NCBI RefSeq assembly: GCF_007989625.1
Contig: NZ_BJUK01000014.1
Location: forward strand, 1 to 64,000
Reading direction: 5' to 3'
Source of the DNA: Bisbaumannia pacifica
GTDB taxonomy: Bacteria > Pseudomonadota > Gammaproteobacteria > Pseudomonadales > Halomonadaceae
Length of the DNA: 64,000 nucleotides
Part shown: piece after piece, positions 52,625-60,330 of the stretch
Layout of the letters: every line of letters begins with the position of its first letter
How positions within the stretch are numbered: the first letter of the stretch is position 1
Program-made: the position numbers and the translations under genes
The notes under the pieces: model-generated
The model's input: only the letters and a program-made list of their open reading frames with translations
The model's database searches: none
What the model was told of the DNA's origin: nothing

Positions 52625-55270
52625 TTAGTACAGTAGAAGGTACTGATGGTCAGTCACACCTCCTTTATCACTTATACCATGTGATTCACAATGCGCTACA
52701 TCTTCATCAAACACCTCAGATGAAGAAAACCAATATTTTGCACGCTTTGATAAAACATCAGCCATATCACACTTGTTACTTTTACCAAGATGCAAAAGAA
52801 GAACACCGTCTTCTTTTAAGCGCTCTTTACTTTGCCTGAATATATTGTCATAACAAGCAAAATCAGTTAACTGCTTTGTTTCTAAAAACTGCTTACCACC
52901 AGCCTTGAAATCAAACTCTCCCCAACCAGAGAACCAAAGCCTAATCCAATTCGCCGAATAAAACCTGGTAGAAGCAAAGAAAGGAGGCGAAGTAATGACC
53001 GCATCAAGACCATCGACTTCTTCTGGCCAACACTTTGTTGCATCAGTTTCAAAAATTTTACCATCGACAAAATTCTCAGGAAGTTCGGAACCTAACACCT
53101 TGCTAACTTTTTGCCACACCTTTTCTTTTAAAGATTTATATAAAAAATCTCCAGTGGGTGAAAATGGCGTCACAGGATGCGACCTTCTACTTAGTGCATA
53201 AGGACGATTACCATGCAGTACATGCATAGTACAAGCTAGGAGCAGAGATACTGGCTGATTCCAAGGGTGATTTAAGGCAAACCATTCCCGAGCTGCCAAT
53301 ATCTCTCGTAGTGTATCTTCATGATAATACTCAACAAGGTTTTTATTAAAATCAGGCAACCACTGATTGAAGCTCTGCCGTCCTGCGTTCTTTTCAACAT
53401 AGTTGCATAGCTGCAAAAAGTAAGATTTTACTTCTTCATCCCGTGGCGCCCATACTTTTGCACGACTGATGGCAACCCCCGCGGGACTAAGATCAAAGCC
53501 ATAAGATTTTTTTCCAGCCAGTGCCCCTTCAAAAGGTATAGTTCCTACACCAGAGAAAGGATCCAAAAACTTCCCCTCAGAAGGGACAAACGAATCTACA
53601 AGAAAGTTACCGATTGCTGGCTTCAGTTTTCCTTGATAGCTACATAACGAGTGAGAAGAATGGCCCCAATTCCTTTTCTTATAAGCATCGCTTAAACCTG
53701 AAACTTTCTTCCTGAATGCAACCCATGAAGAACTTTGCTTATCAAAATAACGTTCAGCAGATCGTTCCTTCTCCTTAACTGCGACAATACATACTTGTTT
53801 AACCTTTTGACCACTTCGAGACATCCTTTCTCTGACCAAAAGATTTTCAACAATCCGACAGCCATTATTTTCTAGGATTTCTGCAACAAGCTTATCTGTA
53901 GGCACTTTGATATTGCTATAAACTGAATCCCCAATATCAATGGCAATTGTTCCACCACTTTTCAGATGGAAGATAGTCCCTGACAAAGCTTGATTAAGGT
54001 CATGCGCATACCAACGAACCATCTTTGGTATTCGCCTATCATATGCATGCTCATCCAAGCCTTTCAGACACTCCGATAAGCTTTCAAAAGCTAAACCACT
54101 AGGGTTCTGCTTACTCCTAATTCCACGAACATCGTTGATACCAGCCGTTATCGCCTTATCCCGGAGGATTCCAAGGTCACCTTTTTCTTTGATAGCACCT
54201 AAAAACCAAAGCTCCACCTTTGTATTTCTAAAGTAATTTGTGCCATTCAGATAAGGAGGCGAAGTTATAACAATATCAGCATTAACTGTGGGTATACTAG
54301 AAAGACCTCTAGAATCTGACGTCAAAAGAATTGACATTTTCTCTTGCGATGAAAAATCACTGATCCCGCTTGCAATTTTCTCTAGAGCAAGTCGCACATG
54401 ATAATAAATATCAGCCGATATACGTTCACGCTCTTTGGGCCGCTTACGCCTCAAATCTCCTGCTCGCTGCATATTTGAAGCAGGAACAAGAGAAGACAAA
54501 GTTGCAATCTCAAGTGCATTACCTAATGGCTCGTTAGTGCACTGAAGCTTGATGATTTCAGTTTTCAGCTTAAGAACCTGACTAAGGGTTGAATCTTCAA
54601 ATATGTCAGATCCCTCAAAAACTTTTCTATAGGAATCTTTTATCAAATCATCTTCGCAAACGAAAGAAAAGTTCTCATAAAATGAATCAGAAAGCTTTCC
54701 AATATCTTCTTTGAGCTTACTCCGCTTCTTCTCTGACAAGTTTCGGAAAAACTCTTTCAGCTCAATAACACGCTGCATAACTGGATTTATTTCACAGTAA
54801 TAAGCTTTTCTTCCTTCATTGTTTGATGTAAAAGTTAGAGGTGTTGTCCCGCAACCGCCGAATGGATCAAGAATTATTCTTGCATCACTCTTATACTTTT
54901 TAGCAAGGTCCTCTACAAACTGAGGAGAGAATGCTTCAAGATATGGGAAAAGATCATGGAAAAAGTCTCCTCGGCCGCCACTATAGGTGCCAGCACGGGC
55001 CATTGAACTATTCTTTTTATCTAATTTTTTGTTATTAAACGATTTTCTAAGAATTGACAAGACCTGTGAATTCACGCTCCTCATCTCTTTCTCTGCTTTT
55101 AGGCGTAATTCTTCGTAAGAGGTTACTCCCAAAAGCTCTCTTATTTCTAAGCTCGACAGAGTTGCAATCTGACGCTGGATATTTTCATCTGCATCATTAA
55201 CACGGAGTCTTAACACCTTCCGCTGACCGTCCGGCTCTTGAGATGCAGGAAAGTGAATTGAGGTAGCCAT
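52625..55270 (-). CDS. DNA methyltransferase with two catalytic domains
   Basis: An 881-residue DNA modification enzyme with two complete motif sets. First half: motif I IILDPFGGCGTTPLTF (about 130) and motif IV DIVITSPPYLNGTNYF (about 335). Second half: motif I FLDPFSGVGTIPFEGA (about 565) and motif IV DAVITSPPFFASTRFY (about 785). SPPY/SPPF points to amino-methylation (N4-cytosine or N6-adenine). Two domains in one chain are expected when the recognition site is asymmetric and each strand needs its own activity. With the HNH gene it forms a restriction-modification system. Confidence 0.85.
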   Translation of the reverse strand: MATSIHFPASQEPDGQRKVLRLRVNDADENIQRQIATLSSLEIRELLGVTSYEELRLKAEKEMRSVNSQVLSILRKSFNNKKLDKKNSSMARAGTYSGGRGDFFHDLFPYLEAFSPQFVEDLAKKYKSDARIILDPFGGCGTTPLTFTSNNEGRKAYYCEINPVMQRVIELKEFFRNLSEKKRSKLKEDIGKLSDSFYENFSFVCEDDLIKDSYRKVFEGSDIFEDSTLSQVLKLKTEIIKLQCTNEPLGNALEIATLSSLVPASNMQRAGDLRRKRPKERERISADIYYHVRLALEKIASGISDFSSQEKMSILLTSDSRGLSSIPTVNADIVITSPPYLNGTNYFRNTKVELWFLGAIKEKGDLGILRDKAITAGINDVRGIRSKQNPSGLAFESLSECLKGLDEHAYDRRIPKMVRWYAHDLNQALSGTIFHLKSGGTIAIDIGDSVYSNIKVPTDKLVAEILENNGCRIVENLLVRERMSRSGQKVKQVCIVAVKEKERSAERYFDKQSSSWVAFRKKVSGLSDAYKKRNWGHSSHSLCSYQGKLKPAIGNFLVDSFVPSEGKFLDPFSGVGTIPFEGALAGKKSYGFDLSPAGVAISRAKVWAPRDEEVKSYFLQLCNYVEKNAGRQSFNQWLPDFNKNLVEYYHEDTLREILAAREWFALNHPWNQPVSLLLACTMHVLHGNRPYALSRRSHPVTPFSPTGDFLYKSLKEKVWQKVSKVLGSELPENFVDGKIFETDATKCWPEEVDGLDAVITSPPFFASTRFYSANWIRLWFSGWGEFDFKAGGKQFLETKQLTDFACYDNIFRQSKERLKEDGVLLLHLGKSNKCDMADVLSKRAKYWFSSSEVFDEDVAHCESHGISDKGGVTDHQYLLLY

Positions 55271-55289
55271 CCAGTATCCCTCACAGAAA

Positions 55290-55327
55290 GAACAATGTAG
55301 TCACATAGACTACATTGTTCTGGTTTT
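55290..55327 (+). terminator. Perfect 13-bp hairpin and T-run just upstream of the methyltransferase
   Basis: GAACAATGTAGTC (55290-55302), loop ACATA, GACTACATTGTTC (55308-55320), then TGGTTTTTTT on the plus strand. It begins 20 bases before the methyltransferase ATG. As a plus-strand terminator it would stop read-through into the gene's antisense strand; as a DNA palindrome it could be an operator. To its right, up to 55611, I see no gene. Confidence 0.6.
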
Positions 55328-55611
55328 TTTGGCAACCATTCAGGAGAAAAATTAGTGCGATAAGGTCCATCAGATCTGCCTTTCTCCATCACTGATCGCA
55401 TTTTGAAGGAACGGCCAAGCTGGTCGAGATCACCATTTCCAGCACTTAAGGAAGCTTGCAACGGTGCTGATGTGGGTCCAAAAGCTGTAAACCACTCAAT
55501 GGAGGCTACTAACTATCTCAGGTTAACGCGGAACCGATGGCCAAGATCTCCAGAGACGCGCAAGATACCAGACCGGTGGTCAGACGCTATAGCTAGGACC
55601 TGTGAAACGTA

Positions 55612-55743
55612 TCACTGGAAAGGACGACCAGCTTGTTTTAGGCAATTGCACACGTGACCTGCCGCCTGTGCAATCGCTTCTTTTTCATCAGGACTAACAC
55701 GGACCATGATATGCGTGGTTATCTTCCTGGTTTCGTTACCCAT
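55612..55743 (-). pseudogene. TraJ/MobC-like relaxosome protein fragment
   Basis: A 43-codon frame starting ATG at 55743 (AAAGGA upstream) reads TRKITTHIMVRVSPDEKEAI then AQAAGH, the N-terminus of a ribbon-helix-helix relaxosome protein such as TraJ of RP4 or MobC. It stops after 43 residues, about a third of normal length. It lies on the opposite strand from traK with the oriT between them, as in RP4. Confidence 0.6.
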
Positions 55744-55841
55744 ATCCTTTATCCTTTGCTAATGCGGCGGTAGCCGCTGGCTGCGACAGCAACACCCTCG
55801 GAGAGCAGGATGCGTCGAGCCGACAGGCGAGTAAGTTGTGG

Positions 55842-55890
55842 GTATTTGCTAGATCGACGCTTGCGGCGGTATAGCAAATACACATCCTGC
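55842..55890. other. IncP-like origin of transfer (oriT) with nic site
   Basis: GTATTTGCTA (55842-55851) and TAGCAAATAC (55872-55881) form a 10-bp inverted repeat. Two bases after the right arm comes ATCCTGC, the core of IncP/MOBP nic sites (RP4: CTATCCTG^CCCG). Predicted nick: between 55889 and 55890. In RP4 the same arrangement (inverted repeat bound by TraJ, then nic) lies between traJ and traK; here a traJ fragment and traK flank it in the same way. Confidence 0.8.
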
Positions 55891-56201
55891 CCGCCTCCCT
55901 CGCTGCAACACAGCTACAACGATGCTCACTATGTCCACATCGAAACGCATAATCAATGTATTGCATAACCCCTGCACCATGTTCCATTGGTCATGCATCA
56001 AAATATTCAAACTGAGTATTCGCCACTGTCTTACTGCACCAAAACACACATCTCAGGAATCATAATATACACAAGATGCGGCAAACTTCGCCAAATTTCT
56101 ATTTAAACAAAGCCGTCCTTGACAACGACACAAAAACCAATCAAAAAATAAATCCAGGCAAACCAACTCCACATCACACCTGTAGCCCAGGAATAATCGA
56201 C

Positions 56202-56423
56202 ATGGACCTGATCGAAGGCTTAAAGAAGAGGAGAGAAGAGAAGTCCAAAACGCATGGACGGTATGCTTTTCTCAAATACAAGGAGGAAATTAAGGAAGCA
56301 TTAGACAATGGATATAACGCCATAGACATCTGGGAGCACCTTCATAAAAAAGGTGAGATGCCAATTAAATACAATCAATTCACTGTTTACATTAGAAAGC
56401 TAATCGGGAGTAGTGGACCATGA
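56202..56423 (+). CDS. traK: TraK-family oriT-binding protein
   Basis: A 73-residue protein: RYAFLKYKEEIKEALDNGYN, IDIWEHLHKKGEMP, KYNQFTVYIRKLI. This matches the core of RP4 TraK (FLAVKSDVQAALDAGY...IWAHL...YETFTRHVKRYI, quoted from memory), which wraps the oriT DNA. It is shorter than RP4 TraK because the basic N-terminal region is reduced. The ATG at 56202 has AGGA upstream; a longer frame to 56076 is open. Its stop overlaps trbJ. Confidence 0.82.
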   Translation: MDLIEGLKKRREEKSKTHGRYAFLKYKEEIKEALDNGYNAIDIWEHLHKKGEMPIKYNQFTVYIRKLIGSSGP

Positions 56424-57169
56424 AAAAACTCATCACCGCACTAACTTTCATATTCCTCACCGCTCAATCCAGCCAAGCGGTATCAGGAGGAGGCGGATTT
56501 ACCGGGGCGACTGAACCCACTCAGCTTCTCAATAATGCGGAGCTAATTGATGTTGCCATCAGCGAATCTGAGAATCTTGCATATACCATCCGCCAATATG
56601 AAATCATGTACGAAAACTTTCTCAGTCTTCCGGAGCATATCAAGCAACAGGCGCTTTCCGACCTTCAAGATCTTGCTGACATCGTCGCCACCGGACGAGC
56701 CATTGCCTATAGCTCAGGCCAGGTTGATGAAGACTACCAGCGAGGATATAGAGATTTCGACTATTACGCCCAAAGCAATAAAGGGAGCCATGAGGACTAT
56801 TCGGTTCGTTATCGGGAGTGGTCACAGACAAACCACGATAGCGTGCGGGGCGCTCTTCGAGCGGCTGGCCTGCAGGCCGCACAATTTTCGCGTGAGGACT
56901 CCGCATTGAGAGCGATTGAACACCAAATAGAAAGCGCTAGAGGCGAAAGGCAATTACTGGAAGCCGGTGGTGCTATCGCAGCCCTGCAAGTGGAGCAACT
57001 TCAGAAACTTCGGCAACTTCAGATGGCGCAAATTCAGCTACAGGCCTCGCATGTAGGCGGTCAGGTGGATCGTCAGGCGGAAGATGACTCGGCCTGGCAT
57101 CGCGCCACTGCGCCACGCGACAACGACCCCGACAGTCAACAGCCTATCCATGCGGACGATCTATTTTGA
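56420..57169 (+). CDS. trbJ: TrbJ, P-type conjugative transfer protein
   Basis: A 249-residue secreted protein (signal peptide cut after SSQA) with the TrbJ pattern: NAELIDVAISESENLAYTIR, a helical repeat-rich middle and a Gln-rich coiled coil (LQVEQLQKLRQLQMAQIQLQ). TrbJ belongs to the VirB5-like components of type IV secretion. The last 27 residues (from DDSAWHRATAPRDN to HADDLF) are closely matched by the end of the next gene's product. Confidence 0.85.
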   Translation: MKKLITALTFIFLTAQSSQAVSGGGGFTGATEPTQLLNNAELIDVAISESENLAYTIRQYEIMYENFLSLPEHIKQQALSDLQDLADIVATGRAIAYSSGQVDEDYQRGYRDFDYYAQSNKGSHEDYSVRYREWSQTNHDSVRGALRAAGLQAAQFSREDSALRAIEHQIESARGERQLLEAGGAIAALQVEQLQKLRQLQMAQIQLQASHVGGQVDRQAEDDSAWHRATAPRDNDPDSQQPIHADDLF

Positions 57170-57179
57170 GGAGTGAGTA

Positions 57180-57386
57180 ATGAGCTGCAGTACCAAGACT
57201 CTGATTGTCATTGCTGGCCTAGTAGCGAGCATCGCCACCGCCGCAGCTTTATGGAAACTCGACAAGGCCGAAGAGGATGCCGCCTGGGAGCGCGCCACTA
57301 TACCGCGTGACAACGCCCCTTCCGCTCAAAGACCAATCACTGAAGATGATCTATTCGGCTCAGGAGATGGGAGTAACGAGCGATGA
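57180..57386 (+). CDS. trbK: TrbK-position small membrane protein
   Basis: A 68-residue protein with one N-terminal membrane helix (TLIVIAGLVASIATAAALW) and a short periplasmic tail. It sits between trbJ and trbL where trbK, the entry-exclusion gene, lies in IncP plasmids. RP4 TrbK is a lipoprotein; the single Cys at residue 3 here is not in a convincing lipobox. The tail (DAAWERATIPRDN...TEDDLF) repeats the end of TrbJ. Confidence 0.6.
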   Translation: MSCSTKTLIVIAGLVASIATAAALWKLDKAEEDAAWERATIPRDNAPSAQRPITEDDLFGSGDGSNER

Positions 57387-58879
57387 AACCTTGGTTGTAT
57401 CTAGTCATTCCTGCTGCTCTGCTACTGCTCTGTGGGCCAGTTGCTGCCGCCGATGGGGACATAATCCGTGAGCTTCAGCAAGGATTCCGAGACTCAGTGG
57501 CACTATGGTATGCCCCTTTGCAGCAAGTGGCGACCTGGTTGCTGCTCTCTCTTGCCGTAATTTCCTATACCTGGTCAGCAAGCCAGATGGTACTGAGAAA
57601 TGCTGACCTGGGTGAATTTGTGGCGGAGTTCGTCCGGCTAGTGATCTTCACTGGATTCTTCTTGTTCCTGATACAGGGAGGTCAACAGTTAGCCGAGACC
57701 ATGATCAGGGGCTGGATCTGGATAGGTGGCCAGGCTACCAGCACCAACCTGAGCCTGAGTGTTCCAGAGATCCTGGAGCGCGGGTTTACCCTTGGGGGCG
57801 ATGTTATTTCGGCAGGCAGTGGCCTAAGCCGGATTGCTTACACCATCCTGGCGCTCCCCGTTGTGATCCTGTACACGCTGATTGCCGCCTATGCTTTCTT
57901 CGTGCTGGCTGAAATGTACGTGGTCACGGCAGCGGGGATCGTTCTTCTTGGTTTTGGCGGTTCGCAGTGGACGGTGGATTACGCCAAAAAGTACATCACC
58001 TACACCATCAGCATCGGTGCCAAGCTCTATGTCATGTTCCTGGTCATCGGCGCGGGTGAACAATTCATTCACCAGTGGGCAGTAAATCAGGATCACGAGT
58101 CGTTCCGGGCCATTCTCGCCATTATCGGTGTGCTGTTGATGATGGCTATTCTGGTAAAGATGATTCCAGATGCGGTGCAGGGAATCATCAACGGGGCTTC
58201 TCTCGGTAGTGCAACGCCGTCAGTAGGTGGCATGGCAAGGGCTGCCGGGTCTGTAGCGGTAGGTGCTGCTGTAGGCGCTGCGGGCGGCGCTATGGCCGTG
58301 CGTGAAGCCTCCAAGCTGGCCGGTGAACAGCTCGGTGGCGGTGGAGCGCTCGCCTCGGCGGCAACTCCAGGTGGTGGGTCGCCCGGTGGTAATTCCTTCC
58401 TGGGCGGTCCAGCAGGTGGTTCGCCAAGTGGTGGAACAGGGCCTCTTCCTATGCCGGGCACCGCCCCGTCATCGGGCGGTGCCGCTTTGGGTGCTGGGCG
58501 CACGGCTCACGCTGGACAGACCATGAAGAACCTGACGAAGGCAGCAGGTGAAACCATGGGTGGCAAGATCATGGGTGACTACAACGCCAGTCACGGCTCC
58601 TTCGGCGGTTCTATGGCGCAGAAGCTCCGGGCTGAACGGCTCGGTATGGCGGAAGGCGGCAGCGAGTCTGCCCATACGGGTGGTCAGCAGAGCATCGGCC
58701 AGTCCGATGGCCTGAAGGGGACTATTCGTGGGGCACCGACTACTAACGAAAACGACACGCATAATCAGACCCCCCAGGCTACGCATAATCGGACCCCCTC
58801 CGAGCCGGCAGCCAGCGCGGCTGCCGGCGCGGAGGTACCTTATCGATCACCCGCTGGGAGCCATAACGATGAACAATGA
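57383..58879 (+). CDS. trbL: TrbL, P-type conjugative transfer membrane protein
   Basis: A 498-residue VirB6-like channel protein: signal sequence, about six membrane helices (to about residue 270) and a long Gly/Ser/Ala-rich C-terminus. Recognisable pieces are REFVRLVIFTGFFLFLIQ-like EFVRLVIFTGFFLFLIQGGQ and FGGSQWTVDYAKKYITYTIS. Its start overlaps trbK by four bases. The end of the gene contains two copies of an 18-base repeat that recurs past 59100, so the 3' end may have been altered. Confidence 0.85.
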   Translation: MKPWLYLVIPAALLLLCGPVAAADGDIIRELQQGFRDSVALWYAPLQQVATWLLLSLAVISYTWSASQMVLRNADLGEFVAEFVRLVIFTGFFLFLIQGGQQLAETMIRGWIWIGGQATSTNLSLSVPEILERGFTLGGDVISAGSGLSRIAYTILALPVVILYTLIAAYAFFVLAEMYVVTAAGIVLLGFGGSQWTVDYAKKYITYTISIGAKLYVMFLVIGAGEQFIHQWAVNQDHESFRAILAIIGVLLMMAILVKMIPDAVQGIINGASLGSATPSVGGMARAAGSVAVGAAVGAAGGAMAVREASKLAGEQLGGGGALASAATPGGGSPGGNSFLGGPAGGSPSGGTGPLPMPGTAPSSGGAALGAGRTAHAGQTMKNLTKAAGETMGGKIMGDYNASHGSFGGSMAQKLRAERLGMAEGGSESAHTGGQQSIGQSDGLKGTIRGAPTTNENDTHNQTPQATHNRTPSEPAASAAAGAEVPYRSPAGSHNDEQ

Positions 58880-59136
58880 ACGTCCGCAAGCCCCTCTCTG
58901 GTATCTCGCAGCTTGGCTGGCAGTCGCATTGCTGCTGGTCGGGCTCGCTGTTAACGGTTCCTGGGTGGCCTGGCTATCGTTGCCTGTGTGCTACCCCGTC
59001 ATCATGAAAGCCGTCTCATGGCGACCAGGCCCCCATGATCAGCGCAGTCACCTCGACGCCTGAACGCAACGAGTGAATCATTCCGTCATCTTGGGGGGTA
59101 CGCATAATCGGCCCCCCCTACGCATAATCGGCCCCC
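58757..59136. repeat. Four copies of a direct repeat, ACGCATAATCRG plus C-run
   Basis: ACGCATAATC followed by GG or AG and a run of C occurs at 58757, 58781, 59100 and 59120: two pairs with spacings of 24 and 20 bases, separated by the small gene at 58869. The first pair lies inside the end of trbL. They may be iteron-like protein sites or the worn ends of an insertion sequence. Confidence 0.7.
58869..59063 (+). CDS. Small membrane protein after TrbL
   Basis: A 64-residue protein with two membrane segments (WYLAAWLAVALLLVGLAV and SWVAWLSLPVCYPVIM). Its ATG overlaps the end of trbL. I do not recognise it; small proteins of this type often follow trbL in transfer operons. Confidence 0.5.
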   Translation: MNNERPQAPLWYLAAWLAVALLLVGLAVNGSWVAWLSLPVCYPVIMKAVSWRPGPHDQRSHLDA

Positions 59137-59237
59137 GGTCTGTACGGTGGCACTCTCTGCCGGGCGCTGCCCGGCGTTAAACGCCAAAATAGGAACATGC
59201 TCGCCCTGGCGTCGGAATCAGACCGGCCTCAACCCAT

Positions 59238-59278
59238 CAATAATAATAAGAATAATAATATTATTCTTATTATTATTG
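59238..59278. repeat. 41-bp AT-rich palindrome
   Basis: Two perfect 19-base arms of AAT-type triplets with one C or G at the outer end and one G or C inside, spaced by AAT. The DNA here would melt or extrude a cruciform easily, in surroundings of over 55% GC. Likely the unwinding element of the putative oriV. Confidence 0.85.
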
Positions 59279-59505
59279 GCGCGATTTCCCCATGCCGTAT
59301 TGCTGTCTGCTGGATAAAACAAGCAGCGGGATTATGCACAGGCCAGGGGTGCGCCCTTCCTTTTTGGCGTTCAACCATCGGCCGTAGGCCGAACGATAAA
59401 GCCTTCAGGCTTTATCGCCCAAGGTGTAATCACCCGCATCCAGCGGGTGGTTACACCGCCTGGATATCCTGGATATCCTGAATATCCTGCTGAAAACCCG
59501 AAAAT

Positions 59506-59589
59506 TCGGGCCGCTGTGACACGCTTTCGGGCCGGTGTGACACGCTATCGGGCCGCTGTGGCACGCTATCGGGCCGCTGTGACACGCCT
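59506..59589. repeat. Four 21-bp iterons overlapping the end of repC
   Basis: Four tandem copies of TCGGGCCGCTGTGACACGCT plus one base, with two to three changes between copies, start at 59506, 59527, 59548 and 59569. The last copy encodes the final residues of the RepC-like protein (RVTAAR and stop). Iterons of about 20 bp are where IncQ RepC binds. Confidence 0.88.
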
Positions 59590-60330
59590 TACCCTACTCG
59601 TGGCATCTATCTCGATGCCGATTTCAGTCAACCCGCCGGCATCCTCTTTTACTCTCCGCCGATAGTTGCGCACCTTCATGCTGCTCACAGCAATACCGCA
59701 TACGGCCCGAATCAGCGTGTCCAGATACCAGCCGCCCACTGGGTTGTTCTTGTGGGTGAGTACATGCCGAGCAACCGCTTGGCTTATTCCATATTGCAAC
59801 CTGGCAATCGGTGCCGGTGAGTAGTACAGGGACAAGTCTCTCTCCATCAGCATGACCAGGGCGATGCCCAGCCGGACACGCCACAAATGCCGCTCACCGC
59901 CCGTGAGGGGGTCGCGGCGGGTCATAGATGACGGAATAATGTGATCGATCAGACCGCCGATGATGCTGTCACCACTCTGCTCCAGCTCTGGCGTCACGAT
60001 TTCTACCGTGGCAGCTCGCAAATCTCTGAGCAGCTTCTTGATGCGATCGTGGCTGTACTGGCGGTCTGATAGTGTCCGGCGCAGTTTCGCCGGATCAACC
60101 AGCAGCTCGACGCCACCATCTGAGATTTCGCGCCGCCGTTCGGCAACATAGAGTAAGGACTCCACGATATCGGCGTGGCGTTGCCCAAGCCTGCCGGTGA
60201 CTCGGCATCGACCAAAGTCGGTTTCCATCCACTGTCCCGCTCGTTCCTGGGGACGCTGGCTAGGCTGATAGATCATTACTCTGGCCTGCAATGCCGTGCT
60301 GGTCGGGGCAACGCGGTTACCAGTCATCAT
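59566..60330 (-). CDS. repC: RepC-like replication initiator
   Basis: A 254-residue protein that follows repA as RepC does in IncQ plasmids. The sequence is divergent from RSF1010 RepC, but the layout is alike: an N-terminal winged-helix-like half, then SLYYSPAPIARLQYGISQAV, RHVLTHKNNPVGGWYLDTLI and a basic segment (MKVRNYRRRVKED). It should bind the iterons that overlap its own 3' end. ATG at 60330 is chosen with AAGGGG upstream; it overlaps repA by 14 bases. Confidence 0.7.
   Translation of the reverse strand: MMTGNRVAPTSTALQARVMIYQPSQRPQERAGQWMETDFGRCRVTGRLGQRHADIVESLLYVAERRREISDGGVELLVDPAKLRRTLSDRQYSHDRIKKLLRDLRAATVEIVTPELEQSGDSIIGGLIDHIIPSSMTRRDPLTGGERHLWRVRLGIALVMLMERDLSLYYSPAPIARLQYGISQAVARHVLTHKNNPVGGWYLDTLIRAVCGIAVSSMKVRNYRRRVKEDAGGLTEIGIEIDATSRVRRVTAAR

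Larger units (their letters stand above)
59238..59589. other. IncQ-like replication origin (oriV) region
   Basis: A dense cluster of signals next to the rep genes: a 41-base AT-only palindrome (59238-59278); three successive hairpins at 59379-59391, 59394-59417 (perfect, 10-bp arms) and 59423-59457 (15-bp arms, one mismatch); three 9-base repeats TGGATATCC (59461-59487); and four 21-base iterons (59506-59589). RSF1010 oriV likewise combines iterons, an AT-rich stretch and hairpin primase sites. No protein-coding frame is convincing between 59064 and 59565. Confidence 0.75.

Noticed and set aside
55403-55657. 84-codon plus-strand frame right of the methyltransferase promoter
   Set aside because: No ribosome site, no recognisable domain, and it overlaps the better supported traJ-like fragment on the other strand.
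58869-59063. Lipoprotein or toxin reading of the small gene after trbL
   Set aside because: Two plain membrane segments and no lipobox or partner antitoxin; left as an unknown membrane protein.
59100-59589. CRISPR array
   Set aside because: The repeats are short and directly tandem without unique spacers, and no cas genes are near; iterons and origin hairpins explain them.
55271-59600. Phage-derived island
   Set aside because: No capsid, tail, terminase or lysis genes are present; the transfer and replication genes are of plasmid type.
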